A program made the translations under genes and the position numbers. The notes below the pieces were generated by a model. That model ran no database searches and was not told the DNA's origin. It saw nothing but the letters and a program-made list of their open reading frames with translations. A stretch of 64,000 bases of DNA from Chitinophaga sancti. Lineage in GTDB: Bacteria > Bacteroidota > Bacteroidia > Chitinophagales > Chitinophagaceae. This document shows, piece by piece, positions 38,302-47,579 of the stretch (positions are counted from its first letter, which is position 1; each line of letters starts with the position of its first letter). The stretch is from assembly GCF_034087045.1 (NCBI RefSeq), contig NZ_CP139247.1, positions 992,001-1,056,000 of the forward strand. Direction: 5' to 3'.

Positions 38302-39702
38302 TTATTTACCGGTTGTAGTTGTGGTGCCGGTCGTTGTAGTTCCTTCTGTACCTGCTTCATTCAGCACACCTGCTGTTTCCAGTAATCTGGAATAAGCAAC
38401 CATAGCATCTGCTTTTGCGAACGCATAGTTCAGTTTTGCCTGTATATTAGCTACGTCAGCTTCGAGCAGATCGGTAGTAGTAGCGAGGTTATTTTCCTGC
38501 TTGTTCTTTACGATCTTGTAATTCTCTTCGGCCTGGTCGATGGCCTTCTGGTACATATCGATCTTCTTCTGGTTTACCAGGTAGTCCTGATAGGCTCTGT
38601 TAATGCTGATGTGAATGTCATCCTTCAGCATCTCTTCATTTACACGTACCTGCGCCAGCTGGATCTTTGCATCATCAACTTTCACACTGTTTTTCCAGAG
38701 GGAAGAAATATTGTATTTTATGCCTACACCTGCATTCACGGCATTGGTTACTGAGAAAGCATTAGGAATAGTCAGCGCTACATAACCACCCGTGATGGCT
38801 ACGGAAGGATAATATCCACCTTTTGCAGCTTTCACACCTGCGGTAGCAGCTTTTTCACGAGCCTGCAGTGCAGCGTTGTCTGTACGATTGGTCATTGCTA
38901 TCTGCTCCCATTCTGCTACACCTTTACCATTTGCTACCACACCCTGGTCGTAAGTATCGGTTACCGCTTCCAGATCAGTGCTTTCCGGAATACCCACCAG
39001 CAGGTCCATTGTGATGCTTGCAATTTTCAGGTTACTTTCTGCTTCCAGGAGGGATACATCTACGTTTGATTGCTGCAGTTGTACTTTCAGCAGGTCGTTT
39101 CTTGCTACCAGCCCGTTCTTTTCGAGGTTGGTAAAGTCTGTTACACGCTGTTCCTGTTGTCTCAGGTTTTCTTTTACCAGTGCTACAGCCTGCTGTGCTT
39201 TGTACAGGTTGCTGTATGCATTGATAGTATTCTGGATCACTGCTTCACGATCTTTCACTGCATCCAGTCTTGCTGCTTCTGCCAGGTATTTGGCAGATTC
39301 TTTCTGGCTCTGTATCATGAAACCGGAGAAAACCGGGATAGATACACTCGCCATAGCGTAGGCGAGAGAGTTTACTTTAGGAAAAGAACTACCGCTACCA
39401 GAGCTATCGCTGCTACCACCCAGGAGTGGACCGTATATGTTTGGTGAATTGATTCTGAGGTAGGAACCAGATACACTGGCTTCTGGTAATTGCGCGTTTT
39501 TAGCTTCTTTTACTGAGGACAAAGCCGCATCTATTTTTGTTTGGCTGAGCTTCAATTGTTTGCTGTTCTGAATACTAAGCGATATGGCTTCCTTCAATGA
39601 CAGGGTTCTCTTTTCCTGCGCCTGACTGCCAAGGTATGACAGCGTCAACAATACTCCCACTGTCAGAGACCATAATCGCCTGTATGTGCTATTAAGCTTC
39701 AT
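38302..39702 (-). CDS. TolC-family outer-membrane efflux protein
   Basis: A 466-residue TolC/OEP family protein with a signal peptide ending near residue 28 (YLGSQAQE). Two internal repeats of long amphipathic helices form the periplasmic tunnel; typical segments are LSLKEAISLSIQNSKQLK near the start and LLEADVANIQAKLNYAFAKAD near the end. The C-terminus is a low-complexity Thr/Gly tail. Its start overlaps the end of the tetR-like gene by 11 bases, which suggests translational coupling and joint autoregulation. It forms the outer-membrane exit duct of the tripartite pump. Confidence 0.94.
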   Translation of the reverse strand: MKLNSTYRRLWSLTVGVLLTLSYLGSQAQEKRTLSLKEAISLSIQNSKQLKLSQTKIDAALSSVKEAKNAQLPEASVSGSYLRINSPNIYGPLLGGSSDSSGSGSSFPKVNSLAYAMASVSIPVFSGFMIQSQKESAKYLAEAARLDAVKDREAVIQNTINAYSNLYKAQQAVALVKENLRQQEQRVTDFTNLEKNGLVARNDLLKVQLQQSNVDVSLLEAESNLKIASITMDLLVGIPESTDLEAVTDTYDQGVVANGKGVAEWEQIAMTNRTDNAALQAREKAATAGVKAAKGGYYPSVAITGGYVALTIPNAFSVTNAVNAGVGIKYNISSLWKNSVKVDDAKIQLAQVRVNEEMLKDDIHISINRAYQDYLVNQKKIDMYQKAIDQAEENYKIVKNKQENNLATTTDLLEADVANIQAKLNYAFAKADAMVAYSRLLETAGVLNEAGTEGTTTTGTTTTTGK

Positions 39703-40318
39703 GGATAAGAATGGCTTTTAACAATTTTTTTAAATGATTACTGATATGTATAACAAGATGCTGCTGTAATTGATCATCTGTAAGATGTTCAAGCCCGGAA
39801 ATTCTGGCAAAATGATGCCTGGTCGACATTATATGGTTGGTTGTACCTATCAGCGTATTGACCATCATCAATATGTCGGCTTCCTCATTGAACACCCCTT
39901 TTTCCTGCCCTGCCTTGATAAAGGCGCTGATGATACCATACACTTCCATTTTATTCTGGTGGATCAGGTCGTTCACCCCGAGATCAGCCTGAATCTGCGC
40001 GCGCATCATCATCAGATTAAAACAGGGATTATTGAAGATCCGTCCAACATATGTCTCCACCAGCCTGTCAAAGCGGATTTCGAATGTAAGTGACTCATCC
40101 GTCAGCACAGTTTCCAAAAGTGATTTCCAACCAACGATCCTTTTCAGAAAAATGGCTTCAATCAATTTTTCCTTTGAACCGAAGTAGTAAGAAATCATCG
40201 CGATGTTCACATCGGCGGCATGAGCAATATCCCTGACAGAGGTTCCGTGGAACCCCTGGGAGGCGAACAGCTGTTCTGCTGCATCCAGGATTGCTAATTG
40301 CTTGTGATTGTATTCCAT
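39692..40318 (-). CDS. TetR/AcrR-family repressor of the efflux operon
   Basis: A 208-residue regulator. The N-terminal helix-turn-helix (about residues 10-55) is clear: FHGTSVRDIAHAADVNIAMISYYFGSKEKLIEAIF. The remaining all-helical part is the ligand-binding and dimer domain. It is the first gene of the tolC-hlyD-MFS operon and overlaps tolC by 11 bases. A 12-bp palindrome at 40367-40378 covers the -33 box of its own promoter, so I infer autorepression that is relieved by the pump's substrate. Confidence 0.93.
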   Translation of the reverse strand: MEYNHKQLAILDAAEQLFASQGFHGTSVRDIAHAADVNIAMISYYFGSKEKLIEAIFLKRIVGWKSLLETVLTDESLTFEIRFDRLVETYVGRIFNNPCFNLMMMRAQIQADLGVNDLIHQNKMEVYGIISAFIKAGQEKGVFNEEADILMMVNTLIGTTNHIMSTRHHFARISGLEHLTDDQLQQHLVIHISNHLKKLLKAILIHEA

Positions 40319-40338
40319 CTTCTAACGAATTGTGGGTA

Positions 40339-40369
40339 CAAAGTTAAACAAACATTTAATTTAATCAAA
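40339..40369 (-). promoter_or_regulatory. promoter of the tetR-tolC-hlyD-MFS operon
   Basis: On the minus strand a TTTG (-33 box, 40366-40369) is separated by exactly 19 bases from TAACTTTG (40339-40346), a perfect match to TAnnTTTG. This fits the major Bacteroidota sigma factor. The tetR ATG follows about 20 bases further on. Confidence 0.75.
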
Positions 40370-40378
40370 CGATCGTTT
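40367..40378. promoter_or_regulatory. probable TetR operator palindrome
   Basis: AAACGATCGTTT is a perfect 12-bp palindrome overlapping the -33 box of the efflux operon promoter. Its position suits repression by the TetR-like protein encoded just downstream. No second copy is seen nearby. Confidence 0.65.
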
Positions 40379-40691
40379 AAATATTTCGTGAAAAAGTGTG
40401 CTTTTAAGCAGATTTTAAGGTCGTTAAGGCAAATGCAGGTTAATATAATATAACCAGGCACGCGTGAATAAAGTGGCAAGTTGAAAATCAGAATGAACAG
40501 AATGGTTTAGTTGAGTCTGGTTAACTTAGGTAAAAGAGCTTATTTGATCATATCCATGAAACGATTTTGTCCATTGTTATAAGTTCTTTCTTAGAACATC
40601 CAAGATTGAACGTGCCAACTCCGGAGCATTGTCCAATGCTCTGGCTTTTTAACTGAAAATCATTAATATGCGCCAGTTTAACAGAATAATC
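40379..40691. other. intergenic region with a terminator-like hairpin before the kinase gene
   Basis: No protein gene is evident. At 40621-40642 a near-perfect stem (CCGGAGCATTG with CAATGCTCTGG, one mismatch) has a TC at its centre and is followed within a few bases by five T. No rightward gene lies upstream, so it may end a short leader or small RNA. Confidence 0.5.
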
Positions 40692-41576
40692 ATGAAACCG
40701 TATCAAGTTGCCTGCTTTGGAGAAGTATTATGGGATATACTTCCAGATAAAAAATTGCCGGGTGGAGCCCCTATGAATGTGGCTTATCACCTGCAGAAAC
40801 TGGGAGTACCAGTCGCGATGATATCGTCGACAGGGGATGATGCAGATGGAGATGACCTCCGACAGGTCATGCAACTGCTACAGCTGGATACCACGTTTAT
40901 CCAGAGAGATCCGGCACACGAAACCGGAAAAGTGTATGCCCGCCTGGCAGCCACAAATGAAATGCAATACGAAATAGTTCAACCAGTAGCCTGGGATTTT
41001 ATACAGTCTTCAGCTGGCCTGCAGGAAATTGCAAAAACGCCGGGATACCTTGTATTTGGGAGTCTGGCTTCGAGAAATGAGGTAAGTAGAGAGACCTTGC
41101 TATCACTGCTGGATGGTGATCGTACACTGGTACTGGATATTAACCTGCGCCCGCCTCATTTTACGCAGGAACTGGTGGAATTACTTTTACAACAATGTCA
41201 GATCCTGAAAATCAATGAGGCAGAACTGAAATTGATAGGAGACTGGTACCAGTTTCCGGCAGATATGGAAGAAAGAGTGCTTGCATTTAGCCAGAAATAT
41301 GACATACCTACCATCATCGTGACACTGGGGGATAAAGGGGCGGCTTTACTTGTAGAAAACGTCTTTTATCAGCATCCGGGATATCAGGTAACGGTGGCAG
41401 ACACGATTGGCAGCGGCGACGCATTCCTGGCTGGTTTCCTTTACAACAGGATTATCAATACACCACCAGCAATCACACTGGCTTACGCTTGTGCATTGGG
41501 AGCACTGGTAGCCTCGTACCATGGCGGTTGTCCGGCATATAATCCGGATGAAATCATTGCCCTGATCAACAGGTAA
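40692..41576 (+). CDS. fructokinase-like PfkB carbohydrate kinase
   Basis: About 294 residues. The start VACFGEVLWDILPDKKLPGGAPMNVAYHLQKLG is typical of Bacteroidota fructokinases (PfkB family). The signature GSGDAFLAGFLYNRI near residue 245 holds the catalytic Asp. It phosphorylates a sugar, probably fructose, in the cytoplasm. I prefer the ATG at 40692, which gives the usual family start MKPYQV; an upstream in-frame ATG at 40668 would add eight residues. Two secreted carbohydrate-active-type genes follow on the same strand 89 bases downstream, so a shared sugar pathway is possible but unproven. Confidence 0.87.
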   Translation: MKPYQVACFGEVLWDILPDKKLPGGAPMNVAYHLQKLGVPVAMISSTGDDADGDDLRQVMQLLQLDTTFIQRDPAHETGKVYARLAATNEMQYEIVQPVAWDFIQSSAGLQEIAKTPGYLVFGSLASRNEVSRETLLSLLDGDRTLVLDINLRPPHFTQELVELLLQQCQILKINEAELKLIGDWYQFPADMEERVLAFSQKYDIPTIIVTLGDKGAALLVENVFYQHPGYQVTVADTIGSGDAFLAGFLYNRIINTPPAITLAYACALGALVASYHGGCPAYNPDEIIALINR

Positions 41577-41665
41577 AGTGATAGAATATTCTTAATTCAT
41601 CAACAATTCATACCATCCATTGAGTTTACTGGAAAACCCCAGTTGACTTTTATTATATTTAACTC

Positions 41666-42769
41666 ATGTCTCAACTTATCCGTCATGTGATTGCAGGATT
41701 GGGATTGGCGTGTCTGAGCCTCCCTTCCTATGCACAAAAGAAAGCAGCCTATCTGGCTCCCAGACAATATCAGGTTTATCAGACCACCACACCCATTAAG
41801 CTGGATGGAAAACCAGACGAAGCGGCCTGGCAAAAGGCTGAATGGAGTCAGGATTTCACAGACATAGAAGGGGATAAACAACCTGCCCCTGCTATGCGCA
41901 CAAGGCTAAAAATGCTGTGGGACCAGGATCATTTGTACATTCTGGCTGAACTGGAAGATGCCAATATCTGGGCCACTCTCCACCAGCATGATACCATCAT
42001 TTACCATGACAATGATTTTGAAATATTCGTAGATCCGGATGGCGACACCCATCAGTATTTTGAATTAGAGATCAATCCTTTTAATACAGTGATGGATCTG
42101 TTCATGCCCAAGCCTTACCGTGAAAACGGAGATGCACTCATGAACTGGGATGCACAAGGCATGCGCACAGCTACACATATAGACGGCACACTAAATAAAC
42201 CAGGCGATAAAGACAAAAAATGGACGGTAGAAATGTCTATTCCATTCAGTGCATTCGGTTTCTTTAACCAACATATCAGAATTAAAGACAGTACCATGTG
42301 GAGAATCAACTTCTCCAGGGTAGAATGGGATACTGATATCGTGAATGGTAAATATGTAAAGCGTAAGGATAAAACTACCGGCAAGCCATTGCCAGAACAT
42401 AACTGGGTATGGTCTCCACAGGGCATCATCAATATGCACGCACCAGAGAAATGGGGTTACCTGTTCTTCGTACAAAAACCGGTAGGCAGTACACCGGTTA
42501 AAATAGCTATCCCTTCTATCGAGGAAGCAAAGGAAAATCTCTGGGAAGTATATCATCAGCAAAATGCTTACCGCCAGTCACACGGACGTTATGCTACATC
42601 ACTGAGTGACCTAGGTCTCACTGAAACAACATTTACTGCCTATGGTATTACTTATACATTGTCTATGGAAGCAATTTCAGGACAATTTACCGCTACGATC
42701 AGCGACAAGACAGGCATGCACAAAGCCAGTATAGATCAGGAAGGAAAGGTAACAACTCAAAAACACTAA
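41666..42769 (+). CDS. secreted CBM9-like carbohydrate-binding protein
   Basis: A 367-residue protein with a signal peptide (residues 1 to about 23, ending SLPSYAQ). Most of the chain matches the family 9-like carbohydrate-binding module (PF06452-type): IKLDGKPDEAAWQKAEW at the start, LYILAELEDANIWA, NDFEIFVDPDGDTHQYFELEINPFNTVMD and WTVEMSIPFSAFG. About 100 C-terminal residues lie outside the module and include a pilin-like segment (NAYRQSHGRYATSLSDLGL). It should act in the periplasm or at the surface. The glycoside-hydrolase-like gene follows after 24 bases, so the two are likely one operon. Confidence 0.85.
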   Translation: MSQLIRHVIAGLGLACLSLPSYAQKKAAYLAPRQYQVYQTTTPIKLDGKPDEAAWQKAEWSQDFTDIEGDKQPAPAMRTRLKMLWDQDHLYILAELEDANIWATLHQHDTIIYHDNDFEIFVDPDGDTHQYFELEINPFNTVMDLFMPKPYRENGDALMNWDAQGMRTATHIDGTLNKPGDKDKKWTVEMSIPFSAFGFFNQHIRIKDSTMWRINFSRVEWDTDIVNGKYVKRKDKTTGKPLPEHNWVWSPQGIINMHAPEKWGYLFFVQKPVGSTPVKIAIPSIEEAKENLWEVYHQQNAYRQSHGRYATSLSDLGLTETTFTAYGITYTLSMEAISGQFTATISDKTGMHKASIDQEGKVTTQKH

Positions 42770-42793
42770 CAACATTACTACAGGTCCAATACT

Positions 42794-43885
42794 ATGAACA
42801 AACGTAATTTCCTTAAATCAGTCGGCATTGGCAGCGTAGCCATGATGGGTGCCGGACTTCCTGCTATCGTAAAAGCAGAAAAAACAGATGCTGCAGATGC
42901 TACTGCTACCAAAATCAAACACCGCGTTTGGATCAATCCAGATGAAAAGGATACTGATGCAGATATTCGTCAACGCTATGCCGCTTATAAAAAAGCAGGT
43001 ATCGGTGATATCATGTTTGAAGCAGACAGCGAAAGACATTTCAGAATTGCAAAAGAGAACGGTATCAAAGCACACCGCTGGATCTGGACTATGAACAGGG
43101 GAGAGAAGGAGTTGCTGGCAAGCCATCCGGAGTGGTATGCGCAGAACCGCAAAGGTGAAAGCTGCGCTACACATCCTCCTTACGTAGGCTATTATCGCTG
43201 GCTATGCCCAAGCAAACCCGAAACGGTCAACTACCTGAAAGAACAGGCTGAAGCAGCGTTGTCAAAAGATTATGTAGATGGATTACACCTGGATTATGTA
43301 AGATATTGTGATGTGATTCTGCCCGTAAACTTATGGAGTAATTACGGTATTGATCAGTCAAAAGAATTACCGGAATACGATTTCTGCTATTGCGAAACCT
43401 GCAGAACTAAGTATAAAGATCTGTATGGCAAAGATCCGCTGGAACTCCAACACCCTGACCAGAGTCCTTCCTGGCGTAAGTTCAGGTATGACCGAATTAC
43501 AAACGTTGTGACCAACCTGGCGGACGTAGCGAAAAAACATAAGAAACCTATTTCAGCAGCAGTATTTCCAACACCTGAAATTGCTAAACGCATTGTAAGA
43601 CAGGATTGGACTAACTGGCCATTGAATGCAGTATGTCCCATGATATATCATGGATTCTACCAGGAAGGTGTGGGTTGGATAGGCGATGCAGTAGCTGAAG
43701 GTATCAGGGGATTGGATGGTCGTTTCCCTCTGTATGCAGGTTTGTACCTGCCGGATTTCAATGGTAACATGGCTGACCTGGAGAAGGGTATCCGGCTCGC
43801 GATACAGCATGGTGCATCTGGTGTATCACTGTTTGGTGGTGTGACACCTGAGGTATTGCAGGCATTGCAAAAAGCGACTGTATAA
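42794..43885 (+). CDS. putative TIM-barrel glycoside hydrolase (GHL10/DUF4015-like)
   Basis: A 363-residue exported protein. The N-terminus MNKRNFLKSVGIGSVAMMGAG resembles a Tat-type leader with Lys-Arg in place of Arg-Arg. The body looks like the glycosyl-hydrolase-like group near GHL10/DUF4015: RIAKENGIKAHRWIWTMNRGE, the VDGLHLDYVRYC strand with a likely active-site Asp, a CxxC pair in CYCETC, and CPMIYHGFYQEGVGW. Substrate and catalytic residues are unproven. It lies 24 bases downstream of the CBM9-like gene and ends at a strong terminator. Confidence 0.75.
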   Translation: MNKRNFLKSVGIGSVAMMGAGLPAIVKAEKTDAADATATKIKHRVWINPDEKDTDADIRQRYAAYKKAGIGDIMFEADSERHFRIAKENGIKAHRWIWTMNRGEKELLASHPEWYAQNRKGESCATHPPYVGYYRWLCPSKPETVNYLKEQAEAALSKDYVDGLHLDYVRYCDVILPVNLWSNYGIDQSKELPEYDFCYCETCRTKYKDLYGKDPLELQHPDQSPSWRKFRYDRITNVVTNLADVAKKHKKPISAAVFPTPEIAKRIVRQDWTNWPLNAVCPMIYHGFYQEGVGWIGDAVAEGIRGLDGRFPLYAGLYLPDFNGNMADLEKGIRLAIQHGASGVSLFGGVTPEVLQALQKATV

Positions 43886-43912
43886 ACATATCATTTTGCA
43901 TTTGGTAAAAAG

Positions 43913-43943
43913 ACCGGGGATCTTTGCAGGTCCCCGGTTTTTT
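43913..43943 (+). terminator. terminator of the CBM9-like/glycoside hydrolase operon
   Basis: An 8-bp stem (ACCGGGGA at 43913-43920, complement at 43931-43938) with a 10-base loop, followed by six T. Confidence 0.9.
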
Positions 43944-44974
43944 ATGTGTATATGAAAAACATGTTTGTATATTCAAAGACCAGGATTGGTCTTTGCTGAG
44001 TTAAGCTAAACATGAGCCGTTGTATATGTAACATTTCAATAATGGCAGGTAATAATTCTTTTTTCTTATTGGATAAATTGAATCAGGAACCATGAATAGT
44101 TCCTGCGTGTTTGGTCCTCGATTTGTTACTTATGACTTGTATATAGACACATCCTTAGACCAGGAATGGAGCAAGGATTTTTTTTTGAGATGAGATAGTA
44201 TATGTTCATCGAAATATTTTTTTGAATACTGTTTTTGAATACTGATTTAAAAAAATCCGGCTACCAGGATTAGCATCCGGTTACACATATGAATTATCCC
44301 CTATTTTAATATCATTTTAATTAGATCATCCATAGGATCGAATATAATTCAATAAGATACCGGGTTTCAGGAATGAACCCCGGGGTATGTATTATAAGCT
44401 GTTGTTAATAGTGGGTACTATTAATAACCCGTTATGAAAACATCTATGTATGAACCCAAAATCAAAATCTTTGCTAAAGAAAATAGGAGGCAATAGTCAT
44501 CCCTCTCTGCTCTCAAAGACAGTACCCTCTCTGCTCTCAAGGACAGCAGGTGGCAATACTCATCCCTTTTCTGCAATCCGAGACAGTAGACAGCAATACT
44601 CCTCCTCTCTTCAACTCCCAAAAAGTTAAAGACCAGGTATCAGTAATAATTCCCGGGTTTTATATTTCTACTATACCCTATGAGAAATTTACCGCTCTGA
44701 CAAACAGAAAATTGAGAGCAACACTCTTTTGAAGCGCTGTTTTGGCAAATAATGTGGTAATGGAAATCTTGTATATAAATGAATAAGCTGTGTCATCTTT
44801 AACATAGGTTGTGGTTAACTATTATCAATTGTACAACTCGAATTTACATCATACTTTTCGGTTTTCCTTACGCCATTTCGTTCATTCCTACATGTTAGTG
44901 TTCACCTTGTTCATTCCTAAATAAAAAAATTCATGAAAGAGGGAGTTCACCAACAGCCATGAAAACCATTTCAG
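43944..44974. other. 1.0-kb non-coding region rich in hairpins and degenerate repeats
   Basis: No credible protein gene. Hairpins include CAAAGACC/GGTCTTTG (43974-43995), CAGGAAC/GTTCCTG (44084-44105), ATCCTT/AAGGAT followed by nine T (44151-44186) and TTAATAGT/ACTATTAA (44405-44424). Degenerate repeats lie at 44489-44626. The region may hold small RNA genes or palindromic elements. Confidence 0.5.
44489..44626. repeat. four degenerate units of about 27-38 bases
   Basis: Units at 44489-44524, 44525-44551, 44552-44588 and 44589-44626 share GGCAATACTC, CCCTCTCTGCTCTCAA and GACAGTA blocks in the same order, with substitutions and a shortened second unit. An opposite-strand frame across them (44421-44621) is only a consequence of the repeats. 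Confidence 0.6.
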
Positions 44975-45007
44975 AAAAAAAGGCCGGCTGGTTCAAACCA
45001 GCCAGCC
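44975..45007 (-). terminator. terminator of the susC-susD-GH31 operon
   Basis: On the minus strand, an 11-position stem with one C/A mismatch (arms around 44982-44993 and 44996-45007) is followed by seven T. It lies about 65 bases after the GH31 stop. Confidence 0.85.
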
Positions 45008-45071
45008 TGTAATCTTGCCTGGTCCCGGTGGAGGCAACCAATACCTACCCCCAACCGGGTAACAGGCCGCA

Positions 45072-47522
45072 TCAAAATTCCACCACAATCCTATCCGCAC
45101 TATTTTTTATGCTCAATGCCTGCACCTGGCAAACAGCTGTTGTGGCATAACCACCCTGTGGATCAAAACGGGAAATAGGAGAGAGGAAACTGATGCCGGA
45201 AGATTGTATAGGTTGTACCCCACCATTGACTTTCACCTGCTGCAATGAGCCAAACCCATGCAGTATCATTTTGATATTACTAAACTTTGAAGTGTAGCTG
45301 CCTGTGGCTTTATCAAGAATCAGCTGGTGATCATAGCGTATTGTTCGCTTGTAATAACCACCATTTTCATAATCATATGTCTGCCCATCATCTTCATAAT
45401 AAATAATCGCATTGGCGGTATCACCTTTATACACATGCAGGTACAACGTATCATTTGGCCGCTCCGCCGTAGTCTGTACCAGTGATTGCATCGGTATTAT
45501 ACTGCCTGCTTTTACATATACTGGTAGCTCATGCATCCCCAGTTTATTGATCCTTATCTGCCCGCCTGCTATCGGTTCATCAGTATACAGATCATACCAA
45601 CCACCCGGTGGAAAATAGATTTCTCCATACTGTTGGTTACTTTCAAAAGGTGCGATCATAAATGCATTACCCAACTGAAACTGTTGCTGGAAACGGTTGT
45701 CATACACACGCGCATCCTGTGTATAATTGATCGCCAATGAACGCATCACTGGCATACCCGTCTCCATCGCTTCATAAAACACACAATAGATATATGGCAA
45801 TAACCGGTAGCGCAGATTGATATAATTCCGCGACACCTCCAGCGCTTCTTCTCCAAATGCCCATGGCTCTGCCGATTTAGTATTGACAGCTGTATGATTT
45901 CTGAAATAAGGCAGGAAAGCTCCCAGCTGCATCCATCGTGTATAAAGACCAACTCCTGCATTGCCAGTAAAGCCACCGATATCCATTCCCGTAAACGGTA
46001 CGCCACTTATGCCCAGGCTATTCATGATACGTACCCCTGCCAGCATATGATCATCTTCAGCCCTGTTATCACCGGTCCAGATGGCTGAATAGCGCTGTAA
46101 ACCCGCATACCCGGCTCTTGTAAGTATGAACGGCCGTTTATTCATTGCCGCCCGCGCGCCTTCATAACTCGCCCTCACCATTTCCAATCCATATACATTA
46201 TGCGCCTGCCTGTGTGTAGTACCATGGCCATCAAAATCAAACAACACATTATCCGGCATCTTCTGTCCCCAGGTCGCGATCTCATTCATATCATTCCAAA
46301 ACCCGGCTACCCCTACATCTACATATGACTTCAATTGCTGCTTCCACCAGTTACGTCCTTTCTCACTCGTAAAATCAGAAAAGTGGCACCAGCCAGGCCA
46401 AACCTGCCCGGAATACAATTGTCCATCTACATACTTGATGAACACATTTTCCTGCACACCATTTTCGTAAGCTTCATAATCTCTCTCTACTTTAATTCCA
46501 GGGTCATTGATAACAGTGAGTTGAAATCCCTGCTGCTTTAGTTTACTGATCATTCCTGCCGGATCAGGAAAACGATTTTTATCCCATGTAAACAGTTTAT
46601 AAGCATCCATATAATGGATATCCAGTGTAATCCCATCTGCTGGTATTTTCTTCTCTCTCAGTGTCTGTGCAATACGTAACACCTCCTGATCGGGATAATA
46701 GCTATATCGGTTCTGCTGATAACCCAGGCTCCACAATGGCGGCATATGTATTCTACCTGTCAACCCTGTATAAGCTTGTATAATACCTGCCACAGAAGGC
46801 GCATGAATAAAGTAATAATTCATTTCACCCCCTCTCGCAGCAAAGGATGAAAAACGATTATTACTGGCGCCGAAATTGAAATCCGACTGGTACGTATTAT
46901 CCAGGAAAATTCCATAATCCAATCCATGATGAATACCTATATAAAAAGGAATAGTGCTGTAAAGCGGATCCTGATCCGTTCTATAACCAAATACATCGGA
47001 GTTCCAGTTTGTATAGGCAGTACCTGCTCTATCCAGTGGTCCGTTCTTCTCTCCCAAACCAATAAAGCGCTCTTCAGGCTGCATTTTCCTGTACGCCGTC
47101 ACAGTATTATCTACCCATGAAGTCGTTAATCCGTTTTCTTCTTCGTTGATGGGCTGACCATCCGGAGTATAAAAAGAAATGGAGAAAGGCCGTTTACTTA
47201 TACGGGCTTGTATAAGTGTGGTGGTAATGTTGATCTGGTCATTCGTTGCTTTGATAGTCGCTGACCCTGGAGATGGAAGGGCGATAACCGCATAAGAAAA
47301 ATCATCCCCCAGTGGCTGCCGGTCCATTCTTACCCTGATCACGCTATCATTGTATATACTTATCTGTACATAAGCATTTGTAGTTGTAAGGTTCACCTGG
47401 CCTTTTCCAATGCGTACCTGTTTTACATCGCCAGCATTTACGACACCATTCTGGGCAAAGAGCGCCCTGCTGCCTGGTAGCGTTGTCAACACTACCATAG
47501 CAATCCAAACTAATCTGTTCAT
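45072..47522 (-). CDS. GH31 alpha-glucosidase-like enzyme
   Basis: An 816-residue family 31 glycoside hydrolase with a signal peptide (residues 1 to about 24, ending ALFAQ). The catalytic nucleophile is the Asp in FWNDMNE (near residue 409). The acid/base Asp lies in IWTGDNRAEDD (near 484). SLGYQQNRYSYYPDQEVLRIA and the GITLDIHYMDAYKLFTWD strand are also typical. It should release glucose from alpha-glucosides, though alpha-xylosidases share the fold. It is the last gene of the susC-susD-GH31 operon, 57 bases after susD, so it likely acts on what that pair binds or imports, in the periplasm or at the surface. Confidence 0.94.
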   Translation of the reverse strand: MNRLVWIAMVVLTTLPGSRALFAQNGVVNAGDVKQVRIGKGQVNLTTTNAYVQISIYNDSVIRVRMDRQPLGDDFSYAVIALPSPGSATIKATNDQINITTTLIQARISKRPFSISFYTPDGQPINEEENGLTTSWVDNTVTAYRKMQPEERFIGLGEKNGPLDRAGTAYTNWNSDVFGYRTDQDPLYSTIPFYIGIHHGLDYGIFLDNTYQSDFNFGASNNRFSSFAARGGEMNYYFIHAPSVAGIIQAYTGLTGRIHMPPLWSLGYQQNRYSYYPDQEVLRIAQTLREKKIPADGITLDIHYMDAYKLFTWDKNRFPDPAGMISKLKQQGFQLTVINDPGIKVERDYEAYENGVQENVFIKYVDGQLYSGQVWPGWCHFSDFTSEKGRNWWKQQLKSYVDVGVAGFWNDMNEIATWGQKMPDNVLFDFDGHGTTHRQAHNVYGLEMVRASYEGARAAMNKRPFILTRAGYAGLQRYSAIWTGDNRAEDDHMLAGVRIMNSLGISGVPFTGMDIGGFTGNAGVGLYTRWMQLGAFLPYFRNHTAVNTKSAEPWAFGEEALEVSRNYINLRYRLLPYIYCVFYEAMETGMPVMRSLAINYTQDARVYDNRFQQQFQLGNAFMIAPFESNQQYGEIYFPPGGWYDLYTDEPIAGGQIRINKLGMHELPVYVKAGSIIPMQSLVQTTAERPNDTLYLHVYKGDTANAIIYYEDDGQTYDYENGGYYKRTIRYDHQLILDKATGSYTSKFSNIKMILHGFGSLQQVKVNGGVQPIQSSGISFLSPISRFDPQGGYATTAVCQVQALSIKNSADRIVVEF

Positions 47523-47579
47523 AAGATGACTTTAACAACATCAGCCGACGGCGACAGATCCGTCAGCTGATGTATGTGA

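Noticed and set aside
44042..44095. A 17-codon frame in the gene-free region
   Set aside because: Too short to support by itself; no clear promoter or translation signal. It is mentioned only as part of the region.
44421..44621. A 66-codon leftward frame
   Set aside because: It is created by the degenerate repeat array and has a low-complexity product (repeated LSLRAER).
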